64,000 nt of DNA from Chitinophagales bacterium (GCA_020636535.1 JACJXT010000013.1:124001-188000); one strand, 5' to 3'; positions 45,628 through 55,355 are shown, counted from the stretch's first letter. The notes: a model not told the origin generated them from the letters alone. A program made the numbers and translations.

Positions 45628-47832
45628 TTATTGCTTGATAAATTTTGCTAGGTATTTATTTTGATTGATGTCTGTAATTTGAATAATATAACAAGCTTTT
45701 GGTAATAAGTTAATATTTATTTTATTCTGAAAGATACTAGTAGCAGATTTCCAGTTTTTACCTAAAATATCAAATATTTCATAGGAATTAATATTGATAT
45801 TATTATGTATTGATATATAATCAGTTGCTGGATTTGGATAAACAAATATTGTTGGAATTCTTTTATCTTCAAAAGTATTAATAAATAGATTTGGCGTAGT
45901 AGAATAACATAATAAACCACCAACTTTATTGCCAATTAAAATTTCCATTTGTTGGTCGTTGTTTAAGTCGATACAAGTAGGTGTTGAGCGTTCTATATTT
46001 TTATTATTAATTACTGCATCTGCTTGCAAGTTGTTGTTGGTGTAATGTAATAGATAATCGTAGTAAATTTGTACACCATTGTAATAAGAACCTAATACTA
46101 AATCAGTAATACCATTATTATCTATATCTGCAAAAGTTGGATAAGCAAAGCCAGCGTATTGACTAATTGAAGTATTTCTAACATCAATTCCAGATAAGGT
46201 ATCACTTATCTTAGTAAAAGATAAATTGTTGTTATTGGCTTGATAATATAGCAATCTTCCAGCACTTATTCCTATAATTAAGTCGTTTAGATTATCATTA
46301 TTTAAATCGTATACACTTGGTTTTGGCGAAGAACCTACTTTTTCTATTTGGTTATTGCTGTTTTTTAATAGTATATTTCTATAAGTAAATATTGGTGCTT
46401 CATTGGCATTTGCTGTATTTTCCCACCAAAATATTAGTCCATCAATTATATTGGTTGTACCTATAATTAGGTCATCATCTCCATCATTGTCTATATCTCC
46501 AAGACATGGTGAAATTTCTGTAAGTTGTAGAGTACTAATATTTAAATAATCGTCGTTAACTAAATTATAGATTGGTTGAATTATACTTCCTATATTTTTA
46601 TATAATTTAATTTTGTAAGTACTGTTAACTTCGTTAGTGCTTTTAATTCCACCAGATGCAATTAAAATATCTTGCAATCCATCATTATTATAATCTAAAA
46701 ATAATGGATAAGAATTATTACCAACATCTACGATATCTTCTAGTAAAAAGTTTTTATTTTGGAGTGTAAAATCAAGAGTATTGCTTGTATTATTTTTTTG
46801 GTAATACCATATATTGTCTTTATTGATAAGATAATCTGAAAAGTTGGCAACTACCATGTCTTCTTCTGTGTCGTTGTTAATATCAACAAAATTTACATTG
46901 GGTAACGAAGCAATATCTACTTTTTGATTAGCAGTAGGAAAATCGTTAGTAAGTGATAAAAAACTCGCATAATCATGACTTTCTACATTATATGTTAAAT
47001 TTATATTGTTATAAGATGCATCAGATAATAATAAGTCGGCCAAACCATCATTGTTTAAATCTTTTAATGTAATAGATGAACCAGCGTGTTTGATGTTATT
47101 TGGATTAGCAATTCTAAGAAATTTACCATCGCATGTATCTCTAAATGTTATAACAGAAGAAGAAGTTCCTTCTGAGATATTTCCCCAGCAAAAATCGTTG
47201 GTTTTATATTGTAAAGAATCGCAAGGTAAATTTAGTTCTACGCTTTGGTTTTTATAATATACTATTCTCGTGCCACTTGTATTGAACGAAAGAATGTCTA
47301 AATCGCCATCTTGGTCTACATCATAAATAGCTGGTTTGTCGATAGATATATTGTATAGATTGATATTTCCAGAAATAGAAAGTGTATTTAATTTATAATA
47401 AGATAAAGTATAATTCATTTTATTGTTTGAATAATATCCTTTGTAAACACTAATAGAACCTTCTTCTTGATTAGCTGTAAATAAATCTTTGATGCCATCG
47501 CAATTGTAGTCTTCAAATAAAACCCAACCACCTAAATTATTTGGAAAACCATAGTCTATAGTGTCGTAAGTGTAGTGAATGCTGTTGTTTATACCACTGT
47601 TTCTAAACACTTCTATTCTGTTTGAATATACATCGTAGACTACTAAATCTTCAATGCCATTATTGTTTACATCTACATTTGCAATTTGAATGTAGGAAAG
47701 TCCACCAACCAATGGAAACTTTTTTTGAACGCCGTTATCAATAAAATCGATATTGTAAGTTGGTTGATAGGTTTGGCTAAATCCAGCTTGTAGTAAAGCA
47801 ATCAATAATATAAGAAGTGTATTTTTAATCAT
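45628..47832 (-). CDS. VCBS/FG-GAP repeat surface protein with T9SS sorting domain
   Basis: 734 residues. The signal peptide (1-19) is followed by at least eight acidic calcium-type loops of the FG-GAP/VCBS kind (DVDQDGDLDIL, DLNNDGLADLL, DYNNDGLQDIL, DIDNDGDDDLIIG, DLNNDNLNDLIIG, DIDNNGITDLVLG and others), which would fold as beta-propeller blades. The last 75 residues are a type A sorting domain (FVYPNPATDYISI, ending YLAKFIKQ). It is therefore a T9SS cargo exposed on or shed from the cell, possibly adhesive. It lies 10 nt downstream of tamL and is probably co-transcribed. Confidence 0.9.
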   Translation of the reverse strand: MIKNTLLILLIALLQAGFSQTYQPTYNIDFIDNGVQKKFPLVGGLSYIQIANVDVNNNGIEDLVVYDVYSNRIEVFRNSGINNSIHYTYDTIDYGFPNNLGGWVLFEDYNCDGIKDLFTANQEEGSISVYKGYYSNNKMNYTLSYYKLNTLSISGNINLYNISIDKPAIYDVDQDGDLDILSFNTSGTRIVYYKNQSVELNLPCDSLQYKTNDFCWGNISEGTSSSVITFRDTCDGKFLRIANPNNIKHAGSSITLKDLNNDGLADLLLSDASYNNINLTYNVESHDYASFLSLTNDFPTANQKVDIASLPNVNFVDINNDTEEDMVVANFSDYLINKDNIWYYQKNNTSNTLDFTLQNKNFLLEDIVDVGNNSYPLFLDYNNDGLQDILIASGGIKSTNEVNSTYKIKLYKNIGSIIQPIYNLVNDDYLNISTLQLTEISPCLGDIDNDGDDDLIIGTTNIIDGLIFWWENTANANEAPIFTYRNILLKNSNNQIEKVGSSPKPSVYDLNNDNLNDLIIGISAGRLLYYQANNNNLSFTKISDTLSGIDVRNTSISQYAGFAYPTFADIDNNGITDLVLGSYYNGVQIYYDYLLHYTNNNLQADAVINNKNIERSTPTCIDLNNDQQMEILIGNKVGGLLCYSTTPNLFINTFEDKRIPTIFVYPNPATDYISIHNNININSYEIFDILGKNWKSATSIFQNKININLLPKACYIIQITDINQNKYLAKFIKQ

Positions 47833-47841
47833 ATAAAATAA

Positions 47842-50406
47842 TTAAAATGGATAACCGATAGCAATATTAAATCCTAGAAGATTACCTAAATCGTTTTTAC
47901 GAATATACTTTTTACTTAAAGATGGTTCTAATTCTCTTTGTGTTTCGATATAGTCTTTTCTGTCTTTAATAATTTGTCCAATCCAACGATGACCTTTATC
48001 AAAACTTGGATCGTGTAGTGGAACACCAACATCAAAACGAATAATAAAAAAACTTAAGTCTAAACGCATGCCAATACCAGCATCCCAAGCTAATTCTTTA
48101 CCAAATCGTTTAACATTAAACTCTGCATTTGGTCTGTTTTCATCTTTTTTAATCAGCCAAATATTTCCCGCATCTGAAAAAAGTGCAGCTTTAAAATATT
48201 TATAAATATTAAATCTATATTCTGCATTTAATTCTAAACGAATATCACCAGTTTGGTCTAATTGACTAACATTGGTGTTGTGAAAATTATATCCACCAGG
48301 ACCAATTTGTCTAAATTGCCATGCTCTGAGTGAGTTTGGGCCACCAGCATAGAACTGTTTTACATAAGGTAATATTCTACTATTATCGTAGTAAGAGTTA
48401 CCATAAGGAATACCTATACCACCAAAAAATCTTAAACCCAAAGCTTGACCTCTTTTAAAATTGAAGAAGTATTTTGGCTCTGCTTCTAAGCGAATGTATT
48501 GAGCAAAAGGTATTTTAGAGAGTTTATATGGTTTGTTTTTATCTTTATTGGTTAATGATGAGAATGCCATTAATATATTTCCTGCCAAATTTATATTTCC
48601 TCTAAAGAAAAAGTGATTTTTATATTTACCCACATTTATTTGTTGGTTAGTATATAGAAAAGTATAATCTTGTCCTAAAATAAATTGTTGGTCGAAACTT
48701 CTTTGTAATATAATATTTGAATCTAATCTATTTTGAAATGAATCAGATATACTTGTAGGTCTGACATAAGTTAAACCTAAAGGTGTAAATAGATGTCTAT
48801 ATTTATCATTATACCACTCATATCCGTAATTTAAATTAAAAGTATGTATAGAATATAATTGAATTCTTTTTTGATAATTATAATTAAAACCTATATTTGT
48901 CTTTTCGTTGTATTTTTTATCTGCAGCACACTGTACTTTTTTTATTTTAGGAAAAATTCTTGCTAATGATATTTTGGTTTCTAAATTTAAATTAATTGCG
49001 TTTATTGGACTTAGTTTTATGCCATTATCTGTTCTTTGTTTTAGTTGAAAATCGATACCTGTACTAGCATTTACATATAATTTAGCTGCTGTATTAAATA
49101 CATTTCTGTTGGTATAAGTGCCTACTAAATTAAATCCAAGTGTGCTTGTAGCATTGGTATTAACTTCTAATTGAGAACCAAAAGTATTTCGTTTTGCAGG
49201 TTCGCAATCAATAGTGGTAATTAATCCCATTTCTTCTGGCGAGAAAGAAAATGGGTCATGCTTTATATTGATAAATTTAAATACACCTAGTCCATATAAA
49301 TTGTTTCTAGTAGCAACTTCACTTTTTTCGCTATACAAATCGCCAGGTTTTATTCTTAATTTTTGAGCTAAAATTCTAGGAAGCACTGTGTTTTTTAAAA
49401 CTTTGTAGTAAACATCGCAAATAGTATCTTTTAAAAAGTCTGTGTTTTTTACCTGATAAGAAAATATTTTATTATTATAATTAATATTATAATTTACTTC
49501 TAAATAATTATATTTCGTATGTATCGATGCATCTACTTCATTTTTAACTACAATGTAGCAATCAATCATATTATTGCCAATGGTACTGTCTAGTTTTAGA
49601 ATGATAAAATCTTCTCTAAAAGTATAGTATCCTTCATTCAAAATTATATTGGTAATTCGTTCTCTTTCTAAGTTTACATTTTCAATATCAAAAACATCGC
49701 CTGGTTTAATAAAAGCATCTTTTTCGCCAATTAGTATTAAGTCTTTCAATGTAGAATCTTCAGTTTGTCTATATACATTTCTAATTTTAAAAGCATCATT
49801 AGGTTTTACATGATAGGTAACTGTCGTTTTTTTCTTTTTTGTTTGATAGTTGTATGAAACATCATTGTGAAAAAAGCCATGATAGAATAAGTAATTTTTC
49901 ATTCTGTTTACCGAAGTTGAAATAGTCGTAGAATCAAAAAGTACTGGTGGTTCTCCACTAAAATCACTAATGTTATCTACACTTAGCTGTTTGTCTACAA
50001 TTTTATAAGTTTTGCCTTTTGCCTTATATTTTTCACTTTTCTTATCTAGTTTATTTTGTTTTTTTTCTTTTTTTCGTGCTAATTTTTCTTCGTAATTGTC
50101 TTTTTGTTTTCTTTTATAAGATAAAGCGTAAATACCTAGTTTTAATCGAAAGAAATTTAAAAACTTTTTGTTGGGTTGCTGATTATAGACTACTTGTTTG
50201 GCTAGATTTTCTTTAATAGACGCTTTATCATCAATGTTTTCGCCTTTGTATTGTAAATCTATTGAATTACTTACTAGTAAACTTTCATCATCTTTAAGTA
50301 CATGTTTGGTAGCACTACATGCATTTAGTGTTAAGATTAATAGTAGAATTGCTACTTTTGCAAAGTACTTTAACAAGAAATGGTATCTAAAGCTGTAATT
50401 AAACAT
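47842..50406 (-). CDS. tamL: TamL-like outer-membrane assembly lipoprotein (BamA/TamA superfamily)
   Basis: 854 residues. The lipoprotein signal ends LTLNAC with Cys30. POTRA-like domains (about 40-420) and a C-terminal Omp85 beta barrel (surface antigen domain) follow, ending in the terminal Phe typical of outer-membrane barrels (IAIGYPF). A lipidated TamA relative is the hallmark of Bacteroidota TamL, thought to work with TamB in envelope biogenesis. A tamB gene is not next to it here. It is head to head with an rRNA methyltransferase gene, and the start codons overlap by 27 bp; no later in-frame ATG keeps the signal peptide. Confidence 0.88.
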   Translation of the reverse strand: MFNYSFRYHFLLKYFAKVAILLLILTLNACSATKHVLKDDESLLVSNSIDLQYKGENIDDKASIKENLAKQVVYNQQPNKKFLNFFRLKLGIYALSYKRKQKDNYEEKLARKKEKKQNKLDKKSEKYKAKGKTYKIVDKQLSVDNISDFSGEPPVLFDSTTISTSVNRMKNYLFYHGFFHNDVSYNYQTKKKKTTVTYHVKPNDAFKIRNVYRQTEDSTLKDLILIGEKDAFIKPGDVFDIENVNLERERITNIILNEGYYTFREDFIILKLDSTIGNNMIDCYIVVKNEVDASIHTKYNYLEVNYNINYNNKIFSYQVKNTDFLKDTICDVYYKVLKNTVLPRILAQKLRIKPGDLYSEKSEVATRNNLYGLGVFKFINIKHDPFSFSPEEMGLITTIDCEPAKRNTFGSQLEVNTNATSTLGFNLVGTYTNRNVFNTAAKLYVNASTGIDFQLKQRTDNGIKLSPINAINLNLETKISLARIFPKIKKVQCAADKKYNEKTNIGFNYNYQKRIQLYSIHTFNLNYGYEWYNDKYRHLFTPLGLTYVRPTSISDSFQNRLDSNIILQRSFDQQFILGQDYTFLYTNQQINVGKYKNHFFFRGNINLAGNILMAFSSLTNKDKNKPYKLSKIPFAQYIRLEAEPKYFFNFKRGQALGLRFFGGIGIPYGNSYYDNSRILPYVKQFYAGGPNSLRAWQFRQIGPGGYNFHNTNVSQLDQTGDIRLELNAEYRFNIYKYFKAALFSDAGNIWLIKKDENRPNAEFNVKRFGKELAWDAGIGMRLDLSFFIIRFDVGVPLHDPSFDKGHRWIGQIIKDRKDYIETQRELEPSLSKKYIRKNDLGNLLGFNIAIGYPF

Positions 50407-51108
50407 ATAAACGCACTCAAAAGTAAAAAATACCGTTATAAATTTCTATCCTTTATTGCTGAAGGTGAGAAAATTATAAAAGAATTAATACATTCAAAAA
50501 TAGTGCTAAAAAATTTGTTTTTGCTAGAAAATGACAAACACTTGTTGGAAATATTTGCAGATGTACCACATACTTTGGTGAATAGTAGCGAATTGAAAAA
50601 AATGAGTGGATTAAAAACACCTAATAATTGCTTGGCAGAATTTAGTTTTACGCCACAAGAAGCTACCGAAATTGTAACTACTGATTGGATTATTGTATTA
50701 GATGAAATTCAAGATCCTGGAAATTTAGGCACGATTATTAGAATTGCAGATTGGTTTGGTATTTCGCAAATTGTATGTTCTGAAAACTGTGCTGATGTTT
50801 ACAATCAGAAAGTAGTACAAGCAACTATGGCGTCTATTGCTCGAGTAAAAATTTGTTATATAGATTTGATTGATTTCTTAAGTACTACTACTTTACCAAT
50901 ATTTGTAGCAGATATGCAAGGCGTTAACTATACTACGATTGATTTTCCTAAAAAAGGTATTTTATTGATTGGCAATGAAGGCAATGGTGTAAAAGTTAAT
51001 TTAGTTGATTTAGCACAACACATTATTACAATTCCAAAAATTGGACAAGCAGAATCGTTGAATGCAGCCATTGCTACGAGTTTAATTTGTGCCAAGATTA
51101 GGTTGTAG
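50380..51108 (+). CDS. TrmH/SpoU-family RNA 2'-O-methyltransferase
   Basis: 242 residues. The N-terminal substrate-binding domain (RYKFLSFIAEGEKIIKELI) is followed by a SPOUT knot with motif 1 DPGNLGTIIRIADWFG, motif 2 LLIGNEGNGV and motif 3 SLNAAIATSLI. It methylates a ribose 2'-OH of rRNA or tRNA; the target base is unknown. A TACTTTTG -7 element at 50353-50360, inside the tamL coding region, lies 20 nt before the ATG. The divergent pairing with tamL is common in this phylum. Confidence 0.9.
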   Translation: MVSKAVIKHINALKSKKYRYKFLSFIAEGEKIIKELIHSKIVLKNLFLLENDKHLLEIFADVPHTLVNSSELKKMSGLKTPNNCLAEFSFTPQEATEIVTTDWIIVLDEIQDPGNLGTIIRIADWFGISQIVCSENCADVYNQKVVQATMASIARVKICYIDLIDFLSTTTLPIFVADMQGVNYTTIDFPKKGILLIGNEGNGVKVNLVDLAQHIITIPKIGQAESLNAAIATSLICAKIRL

Positions 51109-51173
51109 GAAATGTTTGTGTATGCTATAATATTTAATTAATACACTTATATTTGAAATATTATTTTTGTTAG

Positions 51174-51626
51174 ATGAAAAGAATAAATTTATTGTTTATA
51201 TTATTTACAATTTTTACGATAAGTTGTAAAAAGCATAAGTGTGATGATTACTCTTGTTTTACACCACCAAATTTTTTTAATTTTGATATAGTAGATAAAA
51301 CAACTGGAGAAAACTTATTTACTAATGGCACATATAATGAAAGTGATGTTGAAATCACTAACTTATTAGATAGTACAATATATGAATACTATAATTTTAA
51401 TGAGTACGCTACTAATTGGTTAATCTTTAATGGCATTGGTTGGCAAAGTGAAATAGTAAGTTTAAGTGTTTCTATTGATGGAAATCATATTTTTAATTTT
51501 TATGTTGATGCAGAAAGAAAAGAAGAAAACTGTTGTTCATTTACAGAATATCACGAAATAAACATAGATTCTACAGAATATGAATTAAATACTAATAGTG
51601 GACTATATAAAATCTTTGTAGAGTAA
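51174..51626 (+). CDS. Putative lipoprotein, unknown
   Basis: 150 residues. The lipoprotein signal is FTIFTISC (Cys18) followed by KKHKCDD. A second and a third cysteine soon after the lipobox (CDDYSC) and a pair near the C-terminus (ENCCSF) could form disulfides in the periplasm. The mature part is rich in Asn, Tyr, Thr and acidic residues. No family is recognised. It follows the methyltransferase gene by 65 bp and may have its own promoter. Confidence 0.65.
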   Translation: MKRINLLFILFTIFTISCKKHKCDDYSCFTPPNFFNFDIVDKTTGENLFTNGTYNESDVEITNLLDSTIYEYYNFNEYATNWLIFNGIGWQSEIVSLSVSIDGNHIFNFYVDAERKEENCCSFTEYHEINIDSTEYELNTNSGLYKIFVE

Positions 51627-51666
51627 AATAATATCAATGCCTATTTCCAAATATATAAAGACAACT

Positions 51667-51791
51667 ATGAAAGCATTAGTTTAACCATAGCAATTATTTT
51701 ATTGATGCTAATTACTTCTTGTACCGATAGAGGAATTAAAGGTGTTAAGCAAATTATTGAAAACAAAATCAATTATAATATTATTATTTAA
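51667..51791 (+). pseudogene. Remnant of a second lipoprotein gene
   Basis: An ATG at 51667 begins MKALV and stops at once. A +2 frame from 51675 reads a good lipoprotein signal (LTIAIILLMLITSC, then TDRGIKG) and stops at 51789-51791 after 38 codons. One frameshift would join the start to the signal sequence, leaving only about 40 residues. It is best seen as a decayed neighbour of the intact lipoprotein gene just upstream. The rest of the interval to the tRNA gene (51792-51990) holds only hairpins. Confidence 0.5.
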
Positions 51792-51908
51792 ATAATAAAA
51801 TATTTATCTTTTAAATTAAATGTTTATGATTGATTTAACCAATCTATTTGAGACATTGCTACTTTTTAAGATATATCGCTTTAGTGAAATTTAAATTTGG
51901 CAAAAGAA

Positions 51909-51940
51909 TTTTAGCATTTCCCCTTCTCATTATGCTAAAA
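51909..51940. other. Inverted repeat (9-bp arms)
   Basis: TTTTAGCAT and ATGCTAAAA around a 14-nt loop. It lies beyond the tRNA-Glu terminator (minus strand) and could be a second, backup stop or the end of the lipoprotein transcript from the left; the flanking A and T runs are short. Confidence 0.5.
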
Positions 51941-51944
51941 TAAA

Positions 51945-51977
51945 AATCCGCTATAAAAAAATCAATTATAACGGATT
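51945..51977 (-). terminator. Terminator downstream of tRNA-Glu
   Basis: On the minus strand a 12-bp stem with one mismatch (AATCCG-TTATAA pairing with TTATA-CGGATT) is followed by TTTATTTTAG. It starts 13 bp after the tRNA 3' end, so it closes a single-gene tRNA transcript. Confidence 0.75.
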
Positions 51978-51990
51978 GAAAATAAAACTG

Positions 51991-52062
51991 TAGCCCGTAG
52001 GGGAATCGAACCCCTGTTTCCAGGATGAAAACCTGGCGTCCTGACCCCTAGACGAACGGGCC
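51991..52062 (-). tRNA. tRNA-Glu (anticodon TTC)
   Basis: 72 nt, no encoded CCA. The acceptor stem is GGCCCGT / ACGGGCT with a G-T first pair. The anticodon stem CCAGG / CCTGG holds the loop TTTTCAT with anticodon TTC, and the T arm AGGGG-TTCGATT-CCCCT is standard. Discriminator base A. It has its own promoter and terminator, and no other tRNA is nearby. Confidence 0.95.
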
Positions 52063-52092
52063 ATCTTTAGGTGTCTTGCTTAAAAAGCGTTG

Positions 52093-52123
52093 CAAAGATA
52101 GTAGTAATTTTTATTCTAACAAA
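52093..52123 (-). promoter_or_regulatory. Promoter of tRNA-Glu
   Basis: Minus strand TTTG (complement of 52120-52123), a 19-bp spacer and TATCTTTG (complement of 52093-52100): a perfect match to the Bacteroidota housekeeping promoter. The predicted start is about 25 nt before the mature tRNA. Confidence 0.85.
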
Positions 52124-52185
52124 TACTTAATTCATTTTTTTTTGAAAAATTGAAATCTCATCATACATTTATACAAAGTTTACGC

Positions 52186-53181
52186 ATGAAAACAAAAATT
52201 GCAATTAATGGTCTTGGTAGAATAGGTCGATTATTATTTAGAACACTTTGGAATCATCCACAAATAGAAATTGTTGCCTGTAACGATTTAGCACCTAATG
52301 ATGCCTTAGCTCATCTATTAAAATATGATACAGCTCAAGGAACTTGGCATCTTCCTATTAGTGCCGATGAGGAACATATTATTGTTGACAATAAAAAAAT
52401 TAAGTGCACTGCTATTAAAGATGCTACCGAATTACCTTGGAAAGAAGATCAAATTGATATTGTAATTGATTGTTCTGGATTTTATAGAACTTATGATAAA
52501 GCACAGTTACACATTCAAGCTGGTGCAAAAAAAGTAATCATTTCCGCTCCTGCAGATGATAAAACCAAAACCATTGTAATGGGCATTAATGATAATGATA
52601 TTACTTCTAATGATATTATTTTATCTAATGCATCATGTACTACCAATTGTATGGCGCCTATGGTAAAAGTTATTATGGATAATTTTACGCTAGAAAATGC
52701 AATAATGAATACCATTCATGCTTATACTGGCGACCAAAAACTCCAAGATAGTATTCACAAAGACTGGCGTAGAGCTAGAGCAGCTGCCGAAAATATTGTT
52801 CCTACAACATCAAATGCGGCACAAGCATTATCTAGAGTAATGCCTGAAACTAAAGATAAAATTTCTGGTGGTGCAGTTAGAGTTCCAGTAATTGTTGGTT
52901 CTCTAACCGAACTGTATTGCAAGTTTACAGAAGAGGTAAGTGTAGAAGCAATCAATAATGCATTTAAATTAGCAGCTCAAAATGAATTAAAAAATATCTT
53001 AGCATACACAGAAGATCCTATTGTTTCTAGTGATATTATACACGATCCACATTCTTGTATTTTTGATGCTGGATTGACCTTGAAAGTTGGACAACTCATT
53101 AAAATTGTAGGTTGGTACGATAATGAATTTGGCTATACCAATCGCTTAGCAGAGCTAGTTGAAAAGGTAGCTCAGTTATAA
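52186..53181 (+). CDS. gap: Glyceraldehyde-3-phosphate dehydrogenase, type I
   Basis: 331 residues from the ATG at 52186, which gives the standard MKTKIAINGLGRIGR start; an ATG 36 nt earlier adds an atypical extension. The NAD-binding fold is N-terminal, the catalytic Cys151 lies in SNASCTTNCMAP, and the C-terminal GWYDNEFGYTNRL is typical. It oxidises glyceraldehyde-3-phosphate in glycolysis. The next glycolytic enzyme, pgk, is encoded 0.9 kb downstream with an unrelated gene on the other strand between them. Confidence 0.96.
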   Translation: MKTKIAINGLGRIGRLLFRTLWNHPQIEIVACNDLAPNDALAHLLKYDTAQGTWHLPISADEEHIIVDNKKIKCTAIKDATELPWKEDQIDIVIDCSGFYRTYDKAQLHIQAGAKKVIISAPADDKTKTIVMGINDNDITSNDIILSNASCTTNCMAPMVKVIMDNFTLENAIMNTIHAYTGDQKLQDSIHKDWRRARAAAENIVPTTSNAAQALSRVMPETKDKISGGAVRVPVIVGSLTELYCKFTEEVSVEAINNAFKLAAQNELKNILAYTEDPIVSSDIIHDPHSCIFDAGLTLKVGQLIKIVGWYDNEFGYTNRLAELVEKVAQL

Positions 53182-53230
53182 TAAAATTTTCATAAAAGCT
53201 CGTCTTAACGAGGAAGTATGACGAAGTTAT

Positions 53231-53989
53231 CTATAGTACAAACGGAATTACTGCTTTTCTTTCTTTCGGATAGTTTTCAAATTTCCCCTTATACCATTTA
53301 TGATGATCTAAGGTTCGTGGAATTAAATTGACTGCTGTCCAAATAAAGAAACTCCAACCTACTAAATGATTAAGCATAATTGCAAAACCAAGCCATTGTA
53401 CAATTTCTCCAAAGTGATTAGGACACGAAACATATTTAAACAAAAATCCTGTCGGAATTTTATAACCAGTTTCGCTACTTGTTCTTAAATTAATTAAAAT
53501 ATTATCTGAAGTATGATTGATGATTAATCCTACTAAAAATATCAATCCACCAAATAAAAATGGAAAAGAAAACAAATAATCATTAGAATAATTTCCACCA
53601 ATATTTCCTAAATAATAACCCAGAAAAAAAGTATTGCAGAAATTAAAAAACACCGCACTTAAACAAATGGCTAATGGCATTTTTTTACCTTTAGTTTTTA
53701 ATCGCATCGGAAAAATAAATCCTCTATAAATATAATGAGCTACATAAATACTTACAAAAATCTGACTAAGCAATGTTTTTTCTAAACTGCCTTGCAAATA
53801 CCAAAACAACATAAAAAAAGGAGCAACACCTTCTTGTATCATCCAACCCAAACGATTATCAATCATTGGTCCAAAACTCGTAGAGCTATGTCTGCCATAA
53901 GGTTGCGTAATTTTCAATAAAAAAGGAAAGGCAATAATGGCAATTCCAATCCAAATATACAATAGATAATAATATAAGCTAACAGTCAT
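53231..53989 (-). CDS. Steroid 5-alpha-reductase-type membrane protein (DUF1295-like)
   Basis: 252 residues from the ATG at 53989. A start at 54022 is open, but a TATATTTG -7 element (complement of 54008-54015) lies downstream of it, 19 nt before 53989. About six membrane helices. The C-terminal block PNHFGEIVQWLGFA and HHKWYKGKFENYPKERKAVIP matches the NADPH-binding end of 3-oxo-5-alpha-steroid 4-dehydrogenases and related lipid reductases. The bacterial substrate is unknown. It is convergent with gap and divergent from pgk. Confidence 0.85.
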   Translation of the reverse strand: MTVSLYYYLLYIWIGIAIIAFPFLLKITQPYGRHSSTSFGPMIDNRLGWMIQEGVAPFFMLFWYLQGSLEKTLLSQIFVSIYVAHYIYRGFIFPMRLKTKGKKMPLAICLSAVFFNFCNTFFLGYYLGNIGGNYSNDYLFSFPFLFGGLIFLVGLIINHTSDNILINLRTSSETGYKIPTGFLFKYVSCPNHFGEIVQWLGFAIMLNHLVGWSFFIWTAVNLIPRTLDHHKWYKGKFENYPKERKAVIPFVL

Positions 53990-54059
53990 AATTTCATTTT
54001 CAATTAACAAATATAATACCAATATTGTGTTATTTTTGCTTGAACTGAAGCGTTAAAAA

Positions 54060-55271
54060 ATGAATTCTATCAATCAAATTAACTTAGAAGGAAAAAAAGT
54101 ACTAGTAAGAGTAGACTTTAATGTTCCTTTAAATCAAGACAAACAAATTACAGATGATACCAGAATAAAAGCAGCCATTCCTACGATAGAATATATATTA
54201 AATCATGGTGGAAGCGTAATTTTGATGTCGCATTTAGGAAGACCTCAAAAAAAATTAAATACTGATGGTACTATTGATAAAGATGCATTAAGCTTAGCTC
54301 CAATTGCCAAACACTTAGCTGATTTATTGCATCAATCGGTACAATTTATTGATGATTGTATTGGCGAAAAAGCAATTGATGCTAGTAGAAATTTAAAACA
54401 AGGTGAAATTTTATTGTTAGAAAATACGCGTTTTTACAAAGAAGAAGAAAAAGGTGATGCTAACTTCGCTAAACAACTTGCCGATTTAGGTGATGTATAT
54501 ATAAATGATGCTTTTGGTACTGCACATAGAGCTCACGCTAGTACAACTATCATGGCACAGTATTTTGATAAAAATCATAAAACCGCTGGATTTTTAATGA
54601 AAGCAGAAGTTGATAATGCGAACAAAGTATTGCATCAAGCAGAAAAACCACTAACAGCAATTATTGGTGGAGCAAAAGTATCTGACAAAATATTGATTAT
54701 TGAGAATCTTTTAAACATTGCTCAAAATATTATTATTGGTGGAGGAATGGCTTATACTTTCATCAAAGCACAAGGAGGAAAAATTGGCAATTCTTTAGTA
54801 GAAGATGATAGATTAGATTTAGCGCTTTCTGTTTTAGAAAAAGCCAAGCAAAATAAGGTCAATATTTACTTACCAGAAGATAGTGTTATTGCAGATGCTT
54901 TTAGTAATGATGCCAATTATAAAACAGTAGAGAGCAATGAAATACCAGAAAATTGGATGGGATTAGATATAGCTACAAAAGCCATTGCTACTTTTGATGA
55001 AGTTATTGCTAATTCTAAAACTATTTTATGGAATGGACCAATGGGCGTTTTTGAAATGGAAAATTTTAGAAAAGGAACAGAAGCTATTGCCAAAGCTGTA
55101 GCAAATGCAACTGCTAATGGTGCATTTTCTTTAGTTGGTGGTGGTGATTCTGTTGCAGCAATCAATTTATTACAACTCAACGATAAAGTAAGTTATGTTT
55201 CTACAGGTGGTGGTGCTATGCTAGAATTTTTTGAAGGCAAAACACTTCCAGGTGTTGCTGCTTTAGATTAA
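54060..55271 (+). CDS. pgk: Phosphoglycerate kinase
   Basis: 403 residues. The two Rossmann-like domains are complete: VLVRVDFNVPLN near the N-terminus, MSHLGRPQ for substrate binding and the C-terminal ATP loop SLVGGGDSVAAI, ending with STGGGAMLEFFEGKTLPGVAAL. It makes ATP from 1,3-bisphosphoglycerate. A TATTTTTG -7 element at 54031-54038 lies 22 nt before the ATG. A hairpin and a terminator-like T-rich stem follow. Confidence 0.96.
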   Translation: MNSINQINLEGKKVLVRVDFNVPLNQDKQITDDTRIKAAIPTIEYILNHGGSVILMSHLGRPQKKLNTDGTIDKDALSLAPIAKHLADLLHQSVQFIDDCIGEKAIDASRNLKQGEILLLENTRFYKEEEKGDANFAKQLADLGDVYINDAFGTAHRAHASTTIMAQYFDKNHKTAGFLMKAEVDNANKVLHQAEKPLTAIIGGAKVSDKILIIENLLNIAQNIIIGGGMAYTFIKAQGGKIGNSLVEDDRLDLALSVLEKAKQNKVNIYLPEDSVIADAFSNDANYKTVESNEIPENWMGLDIATKAIATFDEVIANSKTILWNGPMGVFEMENFRKGTEAIAKAVANATANGAFSLVGGGDSVAAINLLQLNDKVSYVSTGGGAMLEFFEGKTLPGVAALD

Positions 55272-55300
55272 ATATTTTCTCTGAAAAGATAGTGGCTCAA

Positions 55301-55323
55301 TTGGGTAGCGTTGCACTACCCAA
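55301..55323. other. Inverted repeat after pgk
   Basis: TTGGGTAG and CTACCCAA, 8-bp perfect arms with a 7-nt loop, 30 bp past the pgk stop. No T run follows it, so it is more likely to protect mRNA 3' ends or be a repeat remnant than to terminate by itself. Confidence 0.5.
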
Positions 55324-55355
55324 CAAGCCTAAAATAAAGAAGAATGAATATTTAT

